From: Sutterellaceae bacterium
Lineage (GTDB): Bacteria > Pseudomonadota > Gammaproteobacteria > Burkholderiales > Burkholderiaceae_F
DNA length: 5,873 nucleotides
Assembly: GCA_030531135.1 (NCBI GenBank)
Contig: JAUNOJ010000116.1
Span: forward strand, 1 to 5,873
Reading direction: 5' to 3'
A program made the position numbers and the translations under genes. This document shows, piece by piece, positions 5,292-5,873 of this stretch. Numbering within the stretch: position 1 is the first letter of the stretch; the number at the start of each line of letters is the position of its first letter. Below the pieces are notes generated by a model. That model was not told the origin of the DNA, did no database searches, and was given only the letters and a program-made list of their open reading frames with translations.

Positions 5292-5873
5292 TTATCGGGT
5301 TTGCGCTTTCAATTTTTCAAGTTGTTTGATGTTGCCTCGAAGCTTGCGATTGAGCTTGGCAAGACGATCTTTGTGCTCCTGACAGTTGTTCGAAACAAGC
5401 AAAGGCGCGCCTTTGATGTACTTGCCGTTTTCATCGAACGAAAGTGCATTATAGGTGCGCATCGATCGCTCTATCGCTTTTTCGACTTTGCGAATCTGTT
5501 TCTGTTGTCTGTCGATCAACTCCTCGAAGTGACGAATGCGATCCTGCGGGTCTTCGGTAGATACCTGTCGAACTTGGGCGCTTTTTTGCGGGCGGGAATT
5601 GCTTCGGCGTTTGGTCAACAGCCCCCAATAATCGCGCTTTCCGTTTTCGAGCCTGTCTTCTTGAAGATAGATGCGAATTGTTTCGTCGTCGGGCGAATAT
5701 ACGGCATTGCTATCCGAACGAACACCATCGATACTGAACTCAAAAGTCAAATCGGGGCAACCGGTATCGGTCCAATGAATGCGATTACCGAAGATGTGCA
5801 ACCCGGGCGTGTCTGCCGGCTTAAAGAGCCGGAGCGAAGGCGACTCGCACTGCAACGCCAACGCGCCCGCTTC
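5292..5873 (-). CDS. Unrecognised protein with C-terminal coiled coil, N-terminus beyond window
   Basis: The frame is open to the right edge, and 193 codons are visible before stop TAA (5294-5292). A TTG at 5861-5859 could be a start, but no ribosome site precedes it, so the true start is probably outside. I do not recognise the family. Numbering from that TTG: residues 1-90 look beta-rich (LRLFKPADTPGLHIFGNRI, LTFEFSIDG, ETIRIYLQEDR), 85-105 are basic and Ser/Gln-rich, 106-135 form a charged helix likely to be coiled coil (RHFEELIDRQQKQIRKVEKA), 136-159 are a short linker, and 160-188 form a second basic helix. There is no membrane segment. It ends 5 bases before the DciA-like gene, so the two share an operon. 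No LytM-type zinc motif is seen, although an M23 peptidase gene can occur near here. A structural or nucleic-acid-binding role is conceivable but unsupported. Confidence 0.75.
   Translation of the reverse strand, partial: EAGALALQCESPSLRLFKPADTPGLHIFGNRIHWTDTGCPDLTFEFSIDGVRSDSNAVYSPDDETIRIYLQEDRLENGKRDYWGLLTKRRSNSRPQKSAQVRQVSTEDPQDRIRHFEELIDRQQKQIRKVEKAIERSMRTYNALSFDENGKYIKGAPLLVSNNCQEHKDRLAKLNRKLRGNIKQLEKLKAQTR

Overview
The window looks like an ordinary chromosomal core-gene segment of a betaproteobacterium. I infer Burkholderiales, perhaps a Sutterella-like lineage, from the protein flavour, the Pro-Arg-His tRNA cluster and the FtsZ-LpxC-DciA neighbourhood. The genus is not proven by the sequence. 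There is no sign of a phage, transposon, CRISPR array or plasmid.

Layout: (1) 1-274, minus strand, a lipoprotein gene with a BamE/SmpA-like motif, cut by the left edge. It was found by reading the reverse strand because its frame runs off the window. (2) 331-693, minus strand, a three-tRNA transcription unit reading Pro(UGG), Arg(UCU), His(GUG), with a promoter near 661-693 and an intrinsic terminator at 331-363. (3) 649-798, a divergent control region. (4) 799-2327, plus strand, trpC and ung, translationally coupled by a 4-base TTGA overlap. (5) 2451-3836, plus strand, ftsZ followed by a very strong 11-bp hairpin terminator. (6) 3884-4798, plus strand, lpxC with almost no Shine-Dalgarno signal. 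(7) 4795-5873, minus strand, a DciA-like (DUF721) gene and an unrecognised coiled-coil protein gene that is open at the right edge. These converge on lpxC with overlapping stop codons.

Functionally the segment joins tryptophan synthesis (trpC), uracil repair of DNA (ung), cell division (ftsZ), the committed step of lipid A synthesis (lpxC), probable control of the replicative helicase (DciA-like) and three tRNAs. The ftsZ-lpxC pair is the usual end of the division and cell-wall (dcw) cluster. Here trpC-ung sits in the place where ftsA would be expected, and trpEGD is not next to trpC, so both clusters look rearranged at this point.

I do not see a previously undescribed system. The points most worth a second look are: the missing conserved tryptophan in the DciA-like protein; the unrecognised coiled-coil protein beside it; the lpxC start region (strong terminator, perfect palindrome, no clear ribosome site); a Met-x-Gln repeat at the start of the FtsZ linker; and a U-U mismatch in the tRNA-His acceptor stem.
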